Positions 12,442-21,515 of a DNA stretch of 42,380 bases are shown here, piece after piece (position 1 is the first letter of the stretch; the number at the start of each line of letters is the position of its first letter). The stretch spans positions 1 to 42,380 of the forward strand of contig JAAYSY010000005.1 in assembly GCA_012518235.1 (NCBI GenBank). The letters are read 5' to 3'. The stretch is from Bacteroidales bacterium. Lineage in GTDB: Bacteria > Bacteroidota > Bacteroidia > Bacteroidales > Bacteroidaceae. The position numbers and the translations under genes are program-made. A model generated the notes under the pieces. That model saw only the letters and a program-made list of their open reading frames with translations, searched no databases and had not been told where the DNA came from.

Positions 12442-12984
12442 TTATTCTTTTTCAACTTGCATAAAGCCTAGCTCGAGTGGAGTTTTCCGCCCGAATATTT
12501 TCACCATGACCTTAAGCTTCTTCTTTTCAGCATTGATTTCTTCTATCACACCAGAGAATCCATTAAATGGACCATGAGCTACTCGAACTGATTCTCCAAC
12601 AACATACGGAATCGTAACATCTTCTCCCGCTTCTTGTAGTTCATCAACAGTTCCTAGTATTCTATTTATCTCTGATTGTCTCAAAGGGGTTGGGTTATCT
12701 GTACCTCCTAAGAACCCAATTACATTGGGAGTACTTCGAAGTTCATGAGCAACCTCGCCCACAAGAGCAGCCTCTACTAAAATATATCCTGGAAGATAAT
12801 TTCTCTCAGTCAATACTTTTTTTCCACCTCTTTGTTGGTAGACTTTTTCGGTAGGGATCAACACCTGAGACACATATTCTCCAAGAGGACTATTTTTCAT
12901 TGTAATTTCAATATACTCCTTAGCCTTGGCTTCTTTTCCACTAATAGCACGTAACACGTACCACCTCATTTTAATCTCAGACAT
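12442..12984 (-). CDS. nusG: Transcription termination/antitermination protein NusG
   Basis: [21 protein letters not shown]-terminus; [36 protein letters not shown] domain. Confidence 0.97.
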   Translation of the reverse strand: MSEIKMRWYVLRAISGKEAKAKEYIEITMKNSPLGEYVSQVLIPTEKVYQQRGGKKVLTERNYLPGYILVEAALVGEVAHELRSTPNVIGFLGGTDNPTPLRQSEINRILGTVDELQEAGEDVTIPYVVGESVRVAHGPFNGFSGVIEEINAEKKKLKVMVKIFGRKTPLELGFMQVEKE

Positions 12985-13001
12985 TATAATACTCTTTCTT
13001 T

Positions 13002-13199
13002 TTAGTTAGGATAAATTTTCTCCAACACTGCTTGAAAAAAAGAATCCATGCCAAAAACAACCAATGCAATAATCAGGGAAGCAGTTAACACGATCACAGC
13101 ACTATTTGCTACCTCGGCACGAGTTGGCCACGACACTTTATGTACAAGTTCGTCGTAAGACTCTTTTATGTAAGTTTTTACACTTTTTAATATGCTCAT
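13002..13199 (-). CDS. secE: Preprotein translocase subunit SecE
   Basis: ATG at 13199: [55 protein letters not shown]. The track ORF start at 13271 lies inside tRNA-Trp and is rejected. Confidence 0.95.
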   Translation of the reverse strand: MSILKSVKTYIKESYDELVHKVSWPTRAEVANSAVIVLTASLIIALVVFGMDSFFQAVLEKIYPN

Positions 13200-13213
13200 A
13201 TTCTTAAAATTTG

Positions 13214-13286
13214 CACGGAAGGAGAGGCTCGAACTCCCGACACCTGGTTTTGGAGACCAGTGCTCTGCCAACTGAGCTACTCCCGT
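13214..13286 (-). tRNA. tRNA-Trp (anticodon CCA)
   Basis: Cloverleaf acgggag...cttccgt, loop ctggtctCCAaaaccag, discriminator G; no encoded CCA. Confidence 0.95.
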
Positions 13287-13348
13287 ATCCTCAAAATAAC
13301 CTTAGCATCCAAAGACACTAAGGTTTTTTGATTTATTTTAGTTACTTA

Positions 13349-14533
13349 CTATTCTAAGATTTCAGTAATTTGTCCAGCTCCTACTGTACGACCACCCTCA
13401 CGGATAGCAAAACGTAGTCCCTCATTTAATGCTACTGGGTAGATTAATTCTACATTGATAGTAACATTATCACCTGGCATAACCATTTCAACTCCTTCAG
13501 GAAGAGAAATTTCACCTGTACAGTCCATTGTACGTAAGTAGAACTGAGGACGATATTTGTTGTGGAATGGAGTGTGACGACCACCTTCTTCTTTCTTCAA
13601 GATATAAACCTCAGCTTTGAAGCGGTTATGTGGTTTAATTTGTCCTGGGTGACATACAATCATACCACGTTTAATTTCGTCTTTATCTACACCACGTAAT
13701 AAAAGACCAACATTATCTCCTGCTTGACCTTGGTCTAAGATTTTACGGAACATTTCAACACCAGTTACAACTGATTTTTTATCCTCACCTAAACCTAACA
13801 ATTCAACTTCGTCTCCAACTTTTACAAGACCAGCCTCAATACGACCAGTTGCAACAGTACCACGACCTGTAATTGAGAATACGTCCTCAACAGGCATCAA
13901 GAATGGTTTATCAACATCACGAAGAGGAAGTGGAATCCACTCATCAACATTTTTCATTAACTCAAGAATCTGATTTTCCCATTTTTCAACACCGTTCAAT
14001 GCTCCTAAAGCAGAACCTTGGATAATAGGAGTATCATCACCCTCAAAGTTGTAGAAGTCAAGAAGCTCTCTCATCTCCATTTCAACAAGCTCTAGCATCT
14101 CTTCATCGTCAACCATATCGCATTTATTCATAAATACAACTAGACGAGGAACGTTTACTTGACGAGCTAATAGAATATGCTCGCGAGTTTGAGGCATAGG
14201 ACCATCAGTAGCAGCAACTACAATGATAGCACCGTCCATTTGAGCAGCACCTGTAACCATATTCTTAACATAGTCCGCGTGACCTGGACAGTCTACGTGT
14301 GCATAGTGACGGTTTTCAGTTTCGTACTCAACGTGTGAAGTGTTAATTGTAATACCTCTTTCTTTCTCTTCTGGTGCGTTGTCAATTTGATCGTATGACT
14401 TCAACTCAGAAAATCCTGTCTTTGCTAATACTGTTGTAATAGCAGCTGTTAACGTAGTTTTACCGTGGTCTACGTGACCAATTGTACCAATGTTAACGTG
14501 CGGTTTGGTACGTTCAAATTTCTCTTTAGCCAT
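13349..14533 (-). CDS. tuf: Translation elongation factor Tu
   Basis: [44 protein letters not shown]. Confidence 0.99.
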   Translation of the reverse strand: MAKEKFERTKPHVNIGTIGHVDHGKTTLTAAITTVLAKTGFSELKSYDQIDNAPEEKERGITINTSHVEYETENRHYAHVDCPGHADYVKNMVTGAAQMDGAIIVVAATDGPMPQTREHILLARQVNVPRLVVFMNKCDMVDDEEMLELVEMEMRELLDFYNFEGDDTPIIQGSALGALNGVEKWENQILELMKNVDEWIPLPLRDVDKPFLMPVEDVFSITGRGTVATGRIEAGLVKVGDEVELLGLGEDKKSVVTGVEMFRKILDQGQAGDNVGLLLRGVDKDEIKRGMIVCHPGQIKPHNRFKAEVYILKKEEGGRHTPFHNKYRPQFYLRTMDCTGEISLPEGVEMVMPGDNVTINVELIYPVALNEGLRFAIREGGRTVGAGQITEILE

Positions 14534-14592
14534 AGCTTTACTTGTTATTTAATTTTACGATTAATAATCAGCACTTACTTTCTTAAAAAACG

Positions 14593-14664
14593 AGCTGTTA
14601 CCGGGATTTGAACCCGGGACCTCTTCCTTACCAAGGAAGCACTCTACCACTGAGCTATAACAGC
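14593..14664 (-). tRNA. tRNA-Thr (anticodon GGT)
   Basis: gctgttatagctcagtggtagagtgcttccttGGTaaggaagaggtcccgggttcaaatcccggtaacagc cloverleaf. Confidence 0.95.
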
Positions 14665-14671
14665 AAAAAAG

Positions 14672-14744
14672 AGCGGAAGACGGGACTCAAACCCGCGACC
14701 CTCAGCTTGGAAGGCTAATGCTCTATCAACTGAGCTACTTCCGC
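14672..14744 (-). tRNA. tRNA-Gly (anticodon TCC)
   Basis: gcggaagtagctcagttgatagagcattagcctTCCaagctgagggtcgcgggtttgagtcccgtcttccgc cloverleaf. Confidence 0.95.
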
Positions 14745-14781
14745 AGTATCCTTTTGCTTTTAAAGCTCGTAAGCTTTAAGG

Positions 14782-14864
14782 TGGGCAAAGATGGATTCGA
14801 ACCACCGTAGGCGAAAGCCAGCAGATTTACAGTCTGCCCCATTTGTCCACTCTGGTATTTGCCC
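14782..14864 (-). tRNA. tRNA-Tyr (anticodon GTA)
   Basis: gggcaaa...tttgccc acceptor, gcagactGTAaatctgc anticodon arm, long variable arm. Confidence 0.95.
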
Positions 14865-14877
14865 TTATAAAAACTTG

Positions 14878-14951
14878 AGCCTCTTGTCGGATTCGAACCA
14901 ACGACCCCGAGATTACAAATCACGTGCTCTGGCCAACTGAGCTAAAGAGGC
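14878..14951 (-). tRNA. tRNA-Thr (anticodon TGT)
   Basis: gcctcttt agctcagttggccagagc acgtgattTGTaatctcgg ggtcgttggttcgaatccgacaagaggc cloverleaf. Confidence 0.93.
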
Positions 14952-14990
14952 ATAAATTCACACCCATCAACAAAGATGATGAAACGGGTG

Positions 14991-15021
14991 CAAATTTAGT
15001 CATTTATTTCTTTTTTGCAAA
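14991..15021 (-). promoter_or_regulatory. Bacteroidota housekeeping-sigma promoter for the tRNA-tuf-secE-nusG block
   Basis: Minus strand TTTG (15021..15018), exactly 19 nt, TAAATTTG (14998..14991): full match to TTTG-N19-TAnnTTTG, about 40 nt upstream of tRNA-Thr(TGT). Confidence 0.85.
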
Positions 15022-15036
15022 AGATTTCGTTTTTTA

Positions 15037-15339
15037 TTATGCTTTTCTTTGCTTTTCTTTAAACCGAACCAATTGACGCTCTAATGCAACCACACTATCA
15101 TCAATTGCTTCTTCAAATGTATCGCAAATTTTACTAGCATAAAAATCTCCTCCCGTAGAAGGTAGAACCTGAATACTTGCTTTTTTATTATTAGAAGTTT
15201 CAGGTTTAACAACTTCTAAAACCACTTCAACTTGAGCAATATTATCATAGAATCGCTCCAACTTCTGTACTTTCTTCTCTATAAAAGACTCTAGTTTCTC
15301 TGTAGCATCAAAATTTAGCGATTGAATTCTTACTTCCAT
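15037..15339 (-). CDS. hpf: Ribosome hibernation-promoting factor, HPF/YfiA family (short form)
   Basis: 100 aa MEVRIQSLNFDATEKLESFIEKKVQKLERFYDNI...DFYASKICDTFEEAIDDSVVALERQL. Confidence 0.92.
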   Translation of the reverse strand: MEVRIQSLNFDATEKLESFIEKKVQKLERFYDNIAQVEVVLEVVKPETSNNKKASIQVLPSTGGDFYASKICDTFEEAIDDSVVALERQLVRFKEKQRKA

Positions 15340-15351
15340 AATCTTTTAATT

Positions 15352-16236
15352 TTACGCTCTTGGATGAGCTTGTTTATACACTTTTTTAAGCTCTTCAAAA
15401 GTGGTGTGTGTATATATCGCTGTTGTTGAAACACTTTGATGACCTAGCAACTCTTTCACAGCCCCTATTTCAGCTCCATGATTCAACATTGCTGTTGCAA
15501 ATGTATGTCTTAGTACATGTGGACTTTTCTGCTCTATTGTTGATATTTTAGACAAATGCATGTTCACTATTTGATACAACAAACGTCGATACATTCTCTT
15601 GCCATTATCCCTAACAAAAAAAGCCGAAGACTCACACTCTACCTCTTGATTACGAACATGAAGATAATCATTTATCTCCTGCTCTAAACAACTATCAAAA
15701 GGTATTAAACGTTCTTTATTTCTTTTCCCAAGCACTTTTATAGTACGTTGCGCTATATTTACATCACAATCGTCAAGCCCTATTAACTCTGATGAACGAA
15801 TTCCTGTAACATAAAGCACCTCTAAAATAAGACGATCCCTTACTCCCTCAAAATCTTGAGTGAAGTTAGCTTTATCTAACAGCTTGTCCATTTCGGACTC
15901 CCTCAAAAAAGAAGGCAAAGTTTTTTTATTTTTAGGCCCCACAACCTTTTTCATGGGGTCACACTCAATAAAACCTTGCCTAAACAAATACTTATAAAAT
16001 GCACGCAATGAACTCAACTTCCGATTCACTGAAGAGTTTGCATAGTTTCCTTTTAGCAATTCTGCAATCCAAAACCTGATATCGTCCAATTCAACATCAC
16101 CCCAAAATGAAGGACTTCCCTCTCTATTTACAGCTGATTCAAACTGAACAAGATCTCGTTTATAAGCACTCAGCGTTTTCTCTGAATAACCTCTTTCGAA
16201 TTGCAAATAAGATATAAAACCATCCAACCAGTTCAT
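15352..16236 (-). CDS. Site-specific tyrosine recombinase XerC/XerD family
   Basis: 294 aa; VTGIRSSEL, HVLRHTFATAMLNHGAEIGAVKELLGHQSVSTTAIYTH (R-HxxR-H-Y). Confidence 0.93.
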   Translation of the reverse strand: MNWLDGFISYLQFERGYSEKTLSAYKRDLVQFESAVNREGSPSFWGDVELDDIRFWIAELLKGNYANSSVNRKLSSLRAFYKYLFRQGFIECDPMKKVVGPKNKKTLPSFLRESEMDKLLDKANFTQDFEGVRDRLILEVLYVTGIRSSELIGLDDCDVNIAQRTIKVLGKRNKERLIPFDSCLEQEINDYLHVRNQEVECESSAFFVRDNGKRMYRRLLYQIVNMHLSKISTIEQKSPHVLRHTFATAMLNHGAEIGAVKELLGHQSVSTTAIYTHTTFEELKKVYKQAHPRA

Positions 16237-16311
16237 CCAAATTCTCTACAATTAAGTTCACAACTAATATAGGAAAATTAATTAGAAGAACAAAGAAAAA
16301 AGAATTTACAT

Positions 16312-16503
16312 TTAATCTTCTTGATCTTTTAATTGCTGAATGTAAATTGCACGGCTTCTATTACGTCTTCTAACAACAGAAGGTTTATCAAATTGCTGTC
16401 TTTGTCTTAATTCTCTTACAATACCAGTCCTCTCAAACTTTCTTTTAAATCTTTTTAAAGCTCTTTCAATGTTTTCGCCTTCTTTTACAGGTACTACAAT
16501 CAT
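16312..16503 (-). CDS. rpsU: 30S ribosomal protein S21
   Basis: 63 aa MIVVPVKEGENIERALKRFKRKFERTGIVRELRQRQQFDKPS. Confidence 0.98.
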   Translation of the reverse strand: MIVVPVKEGENIERALKRFKRKFERTGIVRELRQRQQFDKPSVVRRRNRSRAIYIQQLKDQED

Positions 16504-16561
16504 GTTATATTCCTATTATATTTTAAATAATTATTAAATTCTATATTGTCTTTAAGCGGGG

Positions 16562-16592
16562 CAAAATTACACATAGTTTATTTATTCACAAA
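16562..16592 (-). promoter_or_regulatory. Bacteroidota housekeeping-sigma promoter for rpsU (operon)
   Basis: Minus strand TTTG (16592..16589), exactly 19 nt, TAATTTTG (16569..16562); full TTTG-N19-TAnnTTTG match. Confidence 0.87.
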
Positions 16593-16782
16593 ACTTTATG
16601 CTTATTATTTTATGAAGGTAGATGACTTATCAACTCCTTTTCTTCTATAGGTCATATATCTGATAATCAAAACAATATAAATCACCACCTATAATTGCCC
16701 CCTATACAGGGTCATCTACATATATTTAAGCTACATTGAATCTATAACGAAGTGAAAAGGAGTATTATAAGCAATTATTCAC

Positions 16783-16790
16783 TACATTTG
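16783..16790 (+). promoter_or_regulatory. Candidate -7 box (TACATTTG) for aminopeptidase P
   Basis: TAnnTTTG match about 33 nt upstream of ATG 16823; -33 element not clear. Confidence 0.4.
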
Positions 16791-16822
16791 CTCTAATCGA
16801 TAGAAACTCAAACTAGGCAAAC

Positions 16823-18613
16823 ATGAAAAAAAATGCAATAATCAATCATCGAATAAACGCAGTTAGAGAAGAACTTAAAAAACAAAATATTTCAGCATAT
16901 GTTATTCCAGATAAAGACCCTCACCTAAGTGAAACACCACCATCTCACTGGAAAATCAGAGAGTGGATATCTGGCTTTACAGGTTCTCAAGGAACTGTTG
17001 TTATTACTCAAGATGAAGCCTTTTTATGGACTGATTCTCGCTATTTCATACAAGCTCAAAAAGAGCTTAATGGAACAGAATATCAACTATGCAAAGAAGG
17101 GATACCCGACACTCAAAGTCCTCTCGAACTGCTATGCAGTAAATTATCTAAAAACGAACGAGTAGGAATTGATGGACAACTTTTCTCAATAAAAACAACA
17201 ACCTTATGGGAAAAGGCCCTACTTGAAAAAGAAATCTTACTATCCACTTCACTAAGTCTACCTCACGGTATATGGCCTGATAGACCCTCAATTCCAACCA
17301 ATCCAATTTTTGAATATCCTATTAAATATAATGGAAATTCTGCAGAACACAAAATAAAGAAGCTACAAAAACACCTTTACGAGAAAAACATCGAAGCTCT
17401 TATAGTAACCTCATTAGACGAAATAGCGTGGACACTTAACCTCCGTGGAAATGATGTTGAATACACTCCTGTTTTTATCAGCTACCTACTAATAACAAAC
17501 AAAAAAGTGATTCTATTTATTAACCCTGAAAAAATAAATAACTCGATCTCTGAATACCTTAATAAAATTAAGGTTGAAGTTATCCCATATGATAATACGT
17601 TTGATTTTTTAAATAAAACAAATCTTTTTTCATCTATACTACTGGATCATCATACGGTTAACTATGCATTGTATCAATCACTACCTAACAACACAACTAT
17701 TCTTTTTGAAGAAAGCCCTATTGCTCTTCTAAAAGCCATTAAAAACCCAATAGAACAAAAAGGGATAAAAGAAGCAATGCTAAAAGATGGGGTTGCTTTA
17801 GTTCAATTTCTTAAATGGTTAGATGAAAATAAAAACACAAAACAAGAGACAGAATTAAGTATAGAGCAAAAGCTATTATCCTTTAGGCAAAAGCAAGATC
17901 TTTTTATCTCTGAAAGTTTTTCTACTATAGCAGGATATAAAGAAAATGCTGCAATAGTTCATTATTCAGCTACAAAGGAAAGTAATACCAGCCTACAACC
18001 TAAAGGTTTTATCTTAATAGACTCTGGAGCACAATACCTCAACGGAACTACGGATATTACACGAACTATATCGCTAGGAGAATTAACAGATGAAGAAAAA
18101 AAGGATTATACATTAGTTCTTAAAGGACACATTACTTTAGCTTCAGCCGTTTTTCCTTTAGGTACTCGAGGAACTCAGTTGGATATTTTAGCTAGACTTC
18201 CATTATGGAAAAACAAACTAAACTTTCTACATGGCACAGGGCATGGTGTTGGACACTTTCTGTCGGTTCATGAGGGACCTCAAAGTATTCGGATGAATGA
18301 GAATTCAACCTTATTAAAGCCTGGTATGGTCATCTCTAATGAACCTGGAGTATACAAAGAAGGAAGCCATGGAATACGCACTGAAAACTTGTTATTAGTT
18401 ACTTCTGCTGGTAAAGGTATGTTTGGAGAATATTTACAATTTGAAACCCTCACCTTATGTCCTATCTGTACCAAGGGAATTATAAAAGAGATGCTTTCTG
18501 ATGAAGAAGTTGAATGGCTAAACAACTATCACCACAACGTATATCAAACCATTTCTCCTTTATTAGCAAAAGAAGAAAAGCAATGGCTTAAACAAGCAAC
18601 CCAAGCTATCTAA
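16823..18613 (+). CDS. Xaa-Pro aminopeptidase (M24B, aminopeptidase P family)
   Basis: 596 aa; GTDITRTISLG, HGTGHGVGHFLSVHEGPQ, GMVISNEPGVYKEGSHGIRTENL. Confidence 0.95.
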   Translation: MKKNAIINHRINAVREELKKQNISAYVIPDKDPHLSETPPSHWKIREWISGFTGSQGTVVITQDEAFLWTDSRYFIQAQKELNGTEYQLCKEGIPDTQSPLELLCSKLSKNERVGIDGQLFSIKTTTLWEKALLEKEILLSTSLSLPHGIWPDRPSIPTNPIFEYPIKYNGNSAEHKIKKLQKHLYEKNIEALIVTSLDEIAWTLNLRGNDVEYTPVFISYLLITNKKVILFINPEKINNSISEYLNKIKVEVIPYDNTFDFLNKTNLFSSILLDHHTVNYALYQSLPNNTTILFEESPIALLKAIKNPIEQKGIKEAMLKDGVALVQFLKWLDENKNTKQETELSIEQKLLSFRQKQDLFISESFSTIAGYKENAAIVHYSATKESNTSLQPKGFILIDSGAQYLNGTTDITRTISLGELTDEEKKDYTLVLKGHITLASAVFPLGTRGTQLDILARLPLWKNKLNFLHGTGHGVGHFLSVHEGPQSIRMNENSTLLKPGMVISNEPGVYKEGSHGIRTENLLLVTSAGKGMFGEYLQFETLTLCPICTKGIIKEMLSDEEVEWLNNYHHNVYQTISPLLAKEEKQWLKQATQAI

Positions 18614-18639
18614 TTTAAGTAAATTTAAATTCAATATTA

Positions 18640-19170
18640 ATGACACTTATCAAATCAGTTAGAGGTTACACCCCTCAGATTGGAGAGAACACTTTTTTAG
18701 CAGAAACAGCTGTAATTATTGGAGATACAATTATAGGAGACAATTGTAGTATTTGGTATAATACCGTTATTCGTGGAGATGTAAACTCTATTAGAGTCGG
18801 AAACAATGTAAACATTCAAGATGGAAGTGTATTACATACTCTTTATAAAAAATCGACTATTCACATTGGAGATTTTGTTTCAATAGGACACAACGCTACA
18901 ATACATGGGGCACACATTAATGATTACGCTTTAATAGGTATGGGCTCTACTCTATTAGACGACGTAGTAGTTGGTGAAGGAGCTATTATAGCAGCTGGAG
19001 CATTAGTCCTTAGCAATACAGCCATCCCCCCCAATAGCTTGTGGGCTGGCGTACCTGCTAAATTCATAAAACAAGTTGATCCCACACAAAGTAAAGAGCT
19101 AAATCAACGCATAGCTCATAATTATTCTATGTATGCTAGCTGGTATAAAAATGAAAAAACAGAGAAATAA
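18640..19170 (+). CDS. Gamma-carbonic anhydrase family protein (left-handed beta-helix)
   Basis: 176 aa; IIGDNCSIWYNTVIRGDVNSIRVGNNVNIQDGSVLH, GHNATIHGAHINDYALIGMGSTLLDDV. Confidence 0.93.
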   Translation: MTLIKSVRGYTPQIGENTFLAETAVIIGDTIIGDNCSIWYNTVIRGDVNSIRVGNNVNIQDGSVLHTLYKKSTIHIGDFVSIGHNATIHGAHINDYALIGMGSTLLDDVVVGEGAIIAAGALVLSNTAIPPNSLWAGVPAKFIKQVDPTQSKELNQRIAHNYSMYASWYKNEKTEK

Positions 19171-19175
19171 CTTTA

Positions 19176-19208
19176 AAGACCTATAGGGCAATTGCCCTAT
19201 AGGCCTTT
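19176..19208. terminator. Bidirectional terminator between convergent genes
   Basis: Perfect 24-bp palindrome CCTATAGGGCAATTGCCCTATAGG (19180..19203) flanked by AAAGA and CCTTT. Confidence 0.75.
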
Positions 19209-19222
19209 AGTTTATTGGATAA

Positions 19223-21298
19223 CTAGAACTCATTTACTAACTTATCCAATTGATGCAGTCGTTTAACATACCAATCTTTAATATACAAAACCTCACTTCT
19301 CACGTCTTTGTAACCTGTATCCCAGCGGTCCATTTCTCGTTTCTCAGCCCCAGAATTAATTTGCTGATTCATATAGTAATCCAATTTACTATTCATATTT
19401 TCAGAAGTTAAAACATTTTGCCTTAATTCATGCCAACGATTTTTAATTTTTGAATGTATTCCTGCAGGATTTTCTTTTAAAATACGCTCATAAATTCTAT
19501 AAGCTTGCCCATTGTGTCTATTATTCACAAACCACCCCTCTTCTGGATTTTCCTTCTTTCCATCCCATGAACGCCCTAACGTACCATCTAAATCCCAAAT
19601 CAATGGAATCATCTTGGTAGACAAGGCTACATTATAAATACCCCAAAATGTGTTTCGACCCAAATTATCATACCCCATAATTAAATTGGTATACAAAAAA
19701 CAATCTATCATATTATCAACATCAATTCGTTCATCAAAATGCATAGAAAATTCCTCTTTTGATGTATTACTTATAAAGTTGATCAAATCCATATAATACT
19801 TAAACTCTATATCCCCTACCTCTTTTGGGTAATCCGACTTAACATCATTCCACATACGGTTGTTATTATCATAAAAAGAAGTATAACCTTGCAATATACA
19901 CTCCTCAGACCAACCTCCTAACTTATATAAATACCCTCCTTTTTTCTTAATTTTTAATTGTTTTCTATCTAGTTTATCACTCAATACATACATACCATGA
20001 TAAGCTCCATCTAAAAAGAGTTCTACTAAATGTCCATAAGTTCCAGACTTGGCTTTTTTCTCTAATCCCTCCTTCTTATAATATAATTCATTAAACTCAT
20101 TCCAAATATCAAAACACACGCGGTTTCTCATTTTAGCATGATCCAGCCACATGGCATCTAAAATCCAGTCTCCATCACTTCTCAACCCTAGTAATTCAGC
20201 ATCAAACTCCTCTTCATTCTCCTCGTTTCGCAACTCAACGCCAAAAGCCTTTTTGGGATAACGTAAAGCACCAGAACCCCTCCATTCAATACCAGCATAA
20301 TGCTCAAAAACTATTTGAGAATCGTTTGTTCTTCCTTTTGGATCTATCAGCATAAAATGACAGGGTCGTTTAGGCTCATCAATAATACCTTGTGGGGCAG
20401 ATATGGAAACTATAGGCAATCCTGTTAATATCAACGGTGTTCTTTTTTCTCCCAAAACTGGATGCCCAACAATTAATTCTAACTGCGAGTTAGGCTCAAA
20501 CTTATCAAATTTAACCTCCATACCAGATTTGATTTTTTGATCATCAATTATGATGTAATCTACACTCAACCCCTCAAATTCAATTTTATGCACCAATCCT
20601 AACTCACTATCCATATCAACAGGGTAAAATACCTCTAAACTATTTTCATCAATAACACAAGGTATATTATCTAATTTCATTCTTTTTAGGCTGAGAAACT
20701 CACTATTCTGAATATCATCCGTTTGAACAACTAACAATTCAATATCAGCACCTTCTCCATCAGTTACTTTCAATGTTGCTAACCGATCACGTTCTGTTGG
20801 AGTTCTCTCGACTACTAGTCGGACCACTCCCTCTTTTTTACTCACAGAAATCCACTCCACTTCGTTTGGAACTTCCACTTCAAGCTCAGTTACTGAAACA
20901 ATAGGCACTACACCTCCATCGCTACTAATAATCATCTTCTGCGATGGCCACTGTAACACATATTGGCCTAATTGATTTATATCCACCTGTTCTATCTGCT
21001 TTCCACATTGAATGGTAATACTCCCCTTTCTTTTATCCTCCGACAAATTTTCTAATACGGTAACTACGACTTTAGAATCTTCTCTTGTACCCGACATACG
21101 ATCAACATGAATCCAATCTGATTTTTCTACAATAGACCAATTACTCGTAGCATTTACAGTTAATTGAAAAACTGATTGTTCAGATAATACCTGTTCACTT
21201 TGTGGCTTAACAAACAACTTTATATTTTCGTCATCCTTAGAACAGGATAAGAAAAGAATAGTAAAGAAAAAGAACGATAAAAGAATTGCTTTTTTCAT
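19223..21298 (-). CDS. Lipoprotein with BACON-type domains and C-terminal CotH kinase-like domain
   Basis: Lipobox FLSCSKD; repeats of WIHVDRMSGT...ITIQCGKQIEQVDINQLGQ and WISVSKKEGV (BACON-like); YHGMYVLSDKLDRKQLKIKKKGGYLYKLG...PLIWDLDGTLGRSWDG (CotH-like). Confidence 0.85.
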   Translation of the reverse strand: MKKAILLSFFFFTILFLSCSKDDENIKLFVKPQSEQVLSEQSVFQLTVNATSNWSIVEKSDWIHVDRMSGTREDSKVVVTVLENLSEDKRKGSITIQCGKQIEQVDINQLGQYVLQWPSQKMIISSDGGVVPIVSVTELEVEVPNEVEWISVSKKEGVVRLVVERTPTERDRLATLKVTDGEGADIELLVVQTDDIQNSEFLSLKRMKLDNIPCVIDENSLEVFYPVDMDSELGLVHKIEFEGLSVDYIIIDDQKIKSGMEVKFDKFEPNSQLELIVGHPVLGEKRTPLILTGLPIVSISAPQGIIDEPKRPCHFMLIDPKGRTNDSQIVFEHYAGIEWRGSGALRYPKKAFGVELRNEENEEEFDAELLGLRSDGDWILDAMWLDHAKMRNRVCFDIWNEFNELYYKKEGLEKKAKSGTYGHLVELFLDGAYHGMYVLSDKLDRKQLKIKKKGGYLYKLGGWSEECILQGYTSFYDNNNRMWNDVKSDYPKEVGDIEFKYYMDLINFISNTSKEEFSMHFDERIDVDNMIDCFLYTNLIMGYDNLGRNTFWGIYNVALSTKMIPLIWDLDGTLGRSWDGKKENPEEGWFVNNRHNGQAYRIYERILKENPAGIHSKIKNRWHELRQNVLTSENMNSKLDYYMNQQINSGAEKREMDRWDTGYKDVRSEVLYIKDWYVKRLHQLDKLVNEF

Positions 21299-21446
21299 AG
21301 TTTAATATTTTTGATTTACTTGGCTCATCTACTAGCAACTGATAAATAAACACAAAAACACAATGATGGCATGCAATAAACCATTCTTATAAGGATAAAA
21401 ACAGACCATTTACTAAACTTCTTAGAATCCCATAAAGGACATAAGC

Positions 21447-21484
21447 AAAAAGAGGCTGCTCTACACGTAGAACAGCCTCTTTTA
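21447..21484 (-). terminator. Intrinsic terminator after the NagB/PIG-L gene
   Basis: AAAAGAGGCTG / CAGCCTCTTTT stem with inner TCTAC/GTAGA and U-run, about 30 nt after the stop at 21516. Confidence 0.85.
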
Positions 21485-21515
21485 CTATTATTTTATTTGA
21501 GATGGAAGATTAAAA

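Noticed and set aside
13200-13271. N-terminal extension of SecE (MAEHWSPKPGVGSSSLSFRANFKN)
   Set aside because: It is translated tRNA-Trp plus spacer; the proper SecE start is ATG 13199.
14735-14923. 62-aa ORF on the minus strand
   Set aside because: Runs through tRNA-Tyr and into neighbouring tRNAs; a translation of tRNA sequence.
14593-14951. tRNA array as an integration hotspot
   Set aside because: No truncated tRNA copies, direct repeats or integrase next to the array; contiguous with tuf.
15352-16236. Tyrosine recombinase as evidence for a mobile element or integron
   Set aside because: It sits between rpsU and hpf in a housekeeping block, with no att repeats or cargo; most likely a chromosomal XerC/D-type enzyme.
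16646-16659. ATAGGTCATATAT shared with 29777-29790 (opposite orientation), considered as a common operator
   Set aside because: A 13-nt match in AT-rich DNA is expected by chance many times in 42 kb; not enough on its own.
16929-17165. Small same-strand ORF within aminopeptidase P, with similar nested ORFs at 18280, 24755, 26393, 26636, 27741, 33047, 38653, 38878, 39410, 41624, 41867
   Set aside because: All lie inside or opposite well-supported genes without own promoter or family signature.
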